Below, in pieces: positions 12,954-13,694 of a stretch of DNA of 13,694 nt (the first letter of the stretch is position 1; each line of letters starts with the position of its first letter). The stretch covers positions 1-13,694 of the forward strand of contig CAMPAA010000076.1 of NCBI GenBank assembly GCA_946631345.1, given 5' to 3'. This DNA is from an uncultured Verrucomicrobiota bacterium. GTDB lineage: Bacteria > Verrucomicrobiota > Kiritimatiellia > RFP12 > UBA1067. Made by a program: the position numbers and the translations under genes. Below the pieces are notes generated by a model that was not told where the DNA came from, searched no databases, and was given only the letters and a program-made list of their open reading frames with translations.

Positions 12954-13694
12954 TCATTTGGTGGCTTCGGCATACGCCGCGGCGTCAACCGGTTCGCACC
13001 ATTCGTTTGATGTCTCCGTGCCGGGGACTTCGAGCGCAATGTGCTGGAACCAGCAGTTCGGCGCGGCGCCGTGCCAGTGCTTGACGTTCGCGGGGATGTT
13101 CACCGTGTCGCCCTTCCCGATGCGGCGCGCCGGCTTGCCCCACTCCTGGTAGTAGCCCTCGCCCGCCGTGACGATGAGCATCTGCCCGCCGCCCGTCTTG
13201 GCGTGATGTATGTGCCAGTTGTTGCGGCAGCCAGGCTCGAACGTGACTCCGAATGCGGGAACCTGGTCGAGCGTCAGCTTGTGGAGGTAGCTGTTGCCGA
13301 TGAAGTACTTGGCGTACGCGGTGTTCGGCTCGCCCACGGGAATCGGCGACCAGTTCGCGGGAAGATATTTGGGATCGCGCGGACATTGGACACGCCGCAC
13401 AATCGCCTTCGCCTGTGCGTCGGTGATGCCGTTCAACTTTCCGATGGCGATGTGCGCCTTCAGCTGCGGCTCCGTCTCGGGACGCGCCGCGAGCGCGGCA
13501 ATCGTGACGAGTTCGCGCGTGCGCCAGTCAACGTTGTCGCGCGCGAAGATGTCGCCGAAAAGGTGCGTCTTGAGGTATTCGTCCAGCTGCGGATGGAAGT
13601 CGAAGAGCGCCCCCTTCACCGGCCCGCCGCAGAGCTTCGTCTGGTTCGCGGTGCCTATCTCCAGCGCTTTGTCTCCCAAAACAAACGACCCGCC
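12954..13694 (-). CDS. Carboxymuconolactone decarboxylase-like domain fused to cupin (5' end outside window)
   Basis: The visible part is about 246 codons, open to the right edge; the real start lies beyond it (a TTG at 13679 is unlikely to be the start because the frame continues upstream as GGSFV). Residues from the TTG: about 20-100 form a CMD/AhpD-like helical domain (DNVDWRTRELVTIAALAA, EPQLKAHIAIGKLNGIT) without the CxxC pair of AhpD peroxidases. Residues about 125-235 form a cupin: HIHHAKTGGGQMLIVTAGEG fits motif 1, with Gln in the usual Glu place, and GDTVNIPANVKHWHG fits motif 2. Metal-binding His residues are present. Such fusions are found in anaerobe redox clusters beside flavodoxins and aldo-keto reductases; their reaction is not settled. 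The stop is 22 bases before the leader ATG of the flavodoxin. Confidence 0.88.
   Translation of the reverse strand, partial: GGSFVLGDKALEIGTANQTKLCGGPVKGALFDFHPQLDEYLKTHLFGDIFARDNVDWRTRELVTIAALAARPETEPQLKAHIAIGKLNGITDAQAKAIVRRVQCPRDPKYLPANWSPIPVGEPNTAYAKYFIGNSYLHKLTLDQVPAFGVTFEPGCRNNWHIHHAKTGGGQMLIVTAGEGYYQEWGKPARRIGKGDTVNIPANVKHWHGAAPNCWFQHIALEVPGTETSNEWCEPVDAAAYAEATK

Noticed and set aside
1..13694. CRISPR array, tRNA, rRNA, insertion sequence or defence system
   Set aside because: No regularly spaced repeats, cloverleaf-like segments, transposase motifs or known defence proteins were found on either strand by reading.

Overview
The window is GC-rich bacterial DNA, densely packed with genes. 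It reads as a Gram-negative, probably host- or gut-associated member of the Verrucomicrobiota/Kiritimatiellota/Lentisphaerota group. Evidence for that placement: a secreted triple-LamG protein paired with a secreted DUF4091 (GH123-like) protein, a lipoprotein hydrolase, a DjlA-type J-protein, an ELM1-family protein, and a decayed DUF4143-type ATPase. The placement is inferred from gene content only; no rRNA or other strong marker is present.

Layout. (i) 1-297, minus strand: remnant of an AAA+/DUF4143 ATPase gene, broken by at least two frameshifts and running off the left edge. (ii) 339-4019, minus strand: a tightly coupled operon, in transcription order a DjlA-like TerB/J-domain protein, a HAD phosphatase, and a large lipoprotein fusing a beta-lactamase-like serine hydrolase to an alpha/beta-hydrolase. 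(iii) 4020-4109: a 90-bp divergent promoter region. (iv) 4110-6013, plus strand: nrnA (DHH/DHHA1 oligoribonuclease/pAp phosphatase) overlapping by 4 nt an ELM1-family gene, whose end overlaps tail-to-tail the next gene. (v) 6000-11167, minus strand: a two-gene unit, LamG-repeat protein then DUF4091 glycosidase-like protein, behind a good sigma70-type promoter that overlaps a 15-bp direct repeat. (vi) 11275-12066, minus strand: a DUF6261-like protein of unknown function with its own near-consensus promoter. (vii) 12067-12339: an AT-richer spacer with a 12-bp perfect inverted repeat and several copies of a motif that resembles the start of the DUF6261-like gene. (viii) 12340-13694, minus strand: a redox-type unit, a carboxymuconolactone decarboxylase-cupin fusion (5' end outside the window) followed by a flavodoxin whose Tat-like export leader is one nucleotide out of frame with the body.

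How the genes fit together. The LamG/DUF4091 pair looks like an exported carbohydrate-recognition plus glycan-cleavage module, by inference acting on N-acetylhexosamine-containing host or dietary glycans. The lipoprotein hydrolase would act at the envelope. NrnA recycles short RNA fragments and pAp. The flavodoxin and CMD-cupin genes suggest a small redox or detoxification unit. No defence system, CRISPR array, tRNA, rRNA or intact mobile element was seen. The least ordinary signals are the leader/flavodoxin frameshift, the repeated start-like motif with the inverted repeat at 12046-12260, the decayed ATPase, and the A10 tract at the start of the LamG gene.
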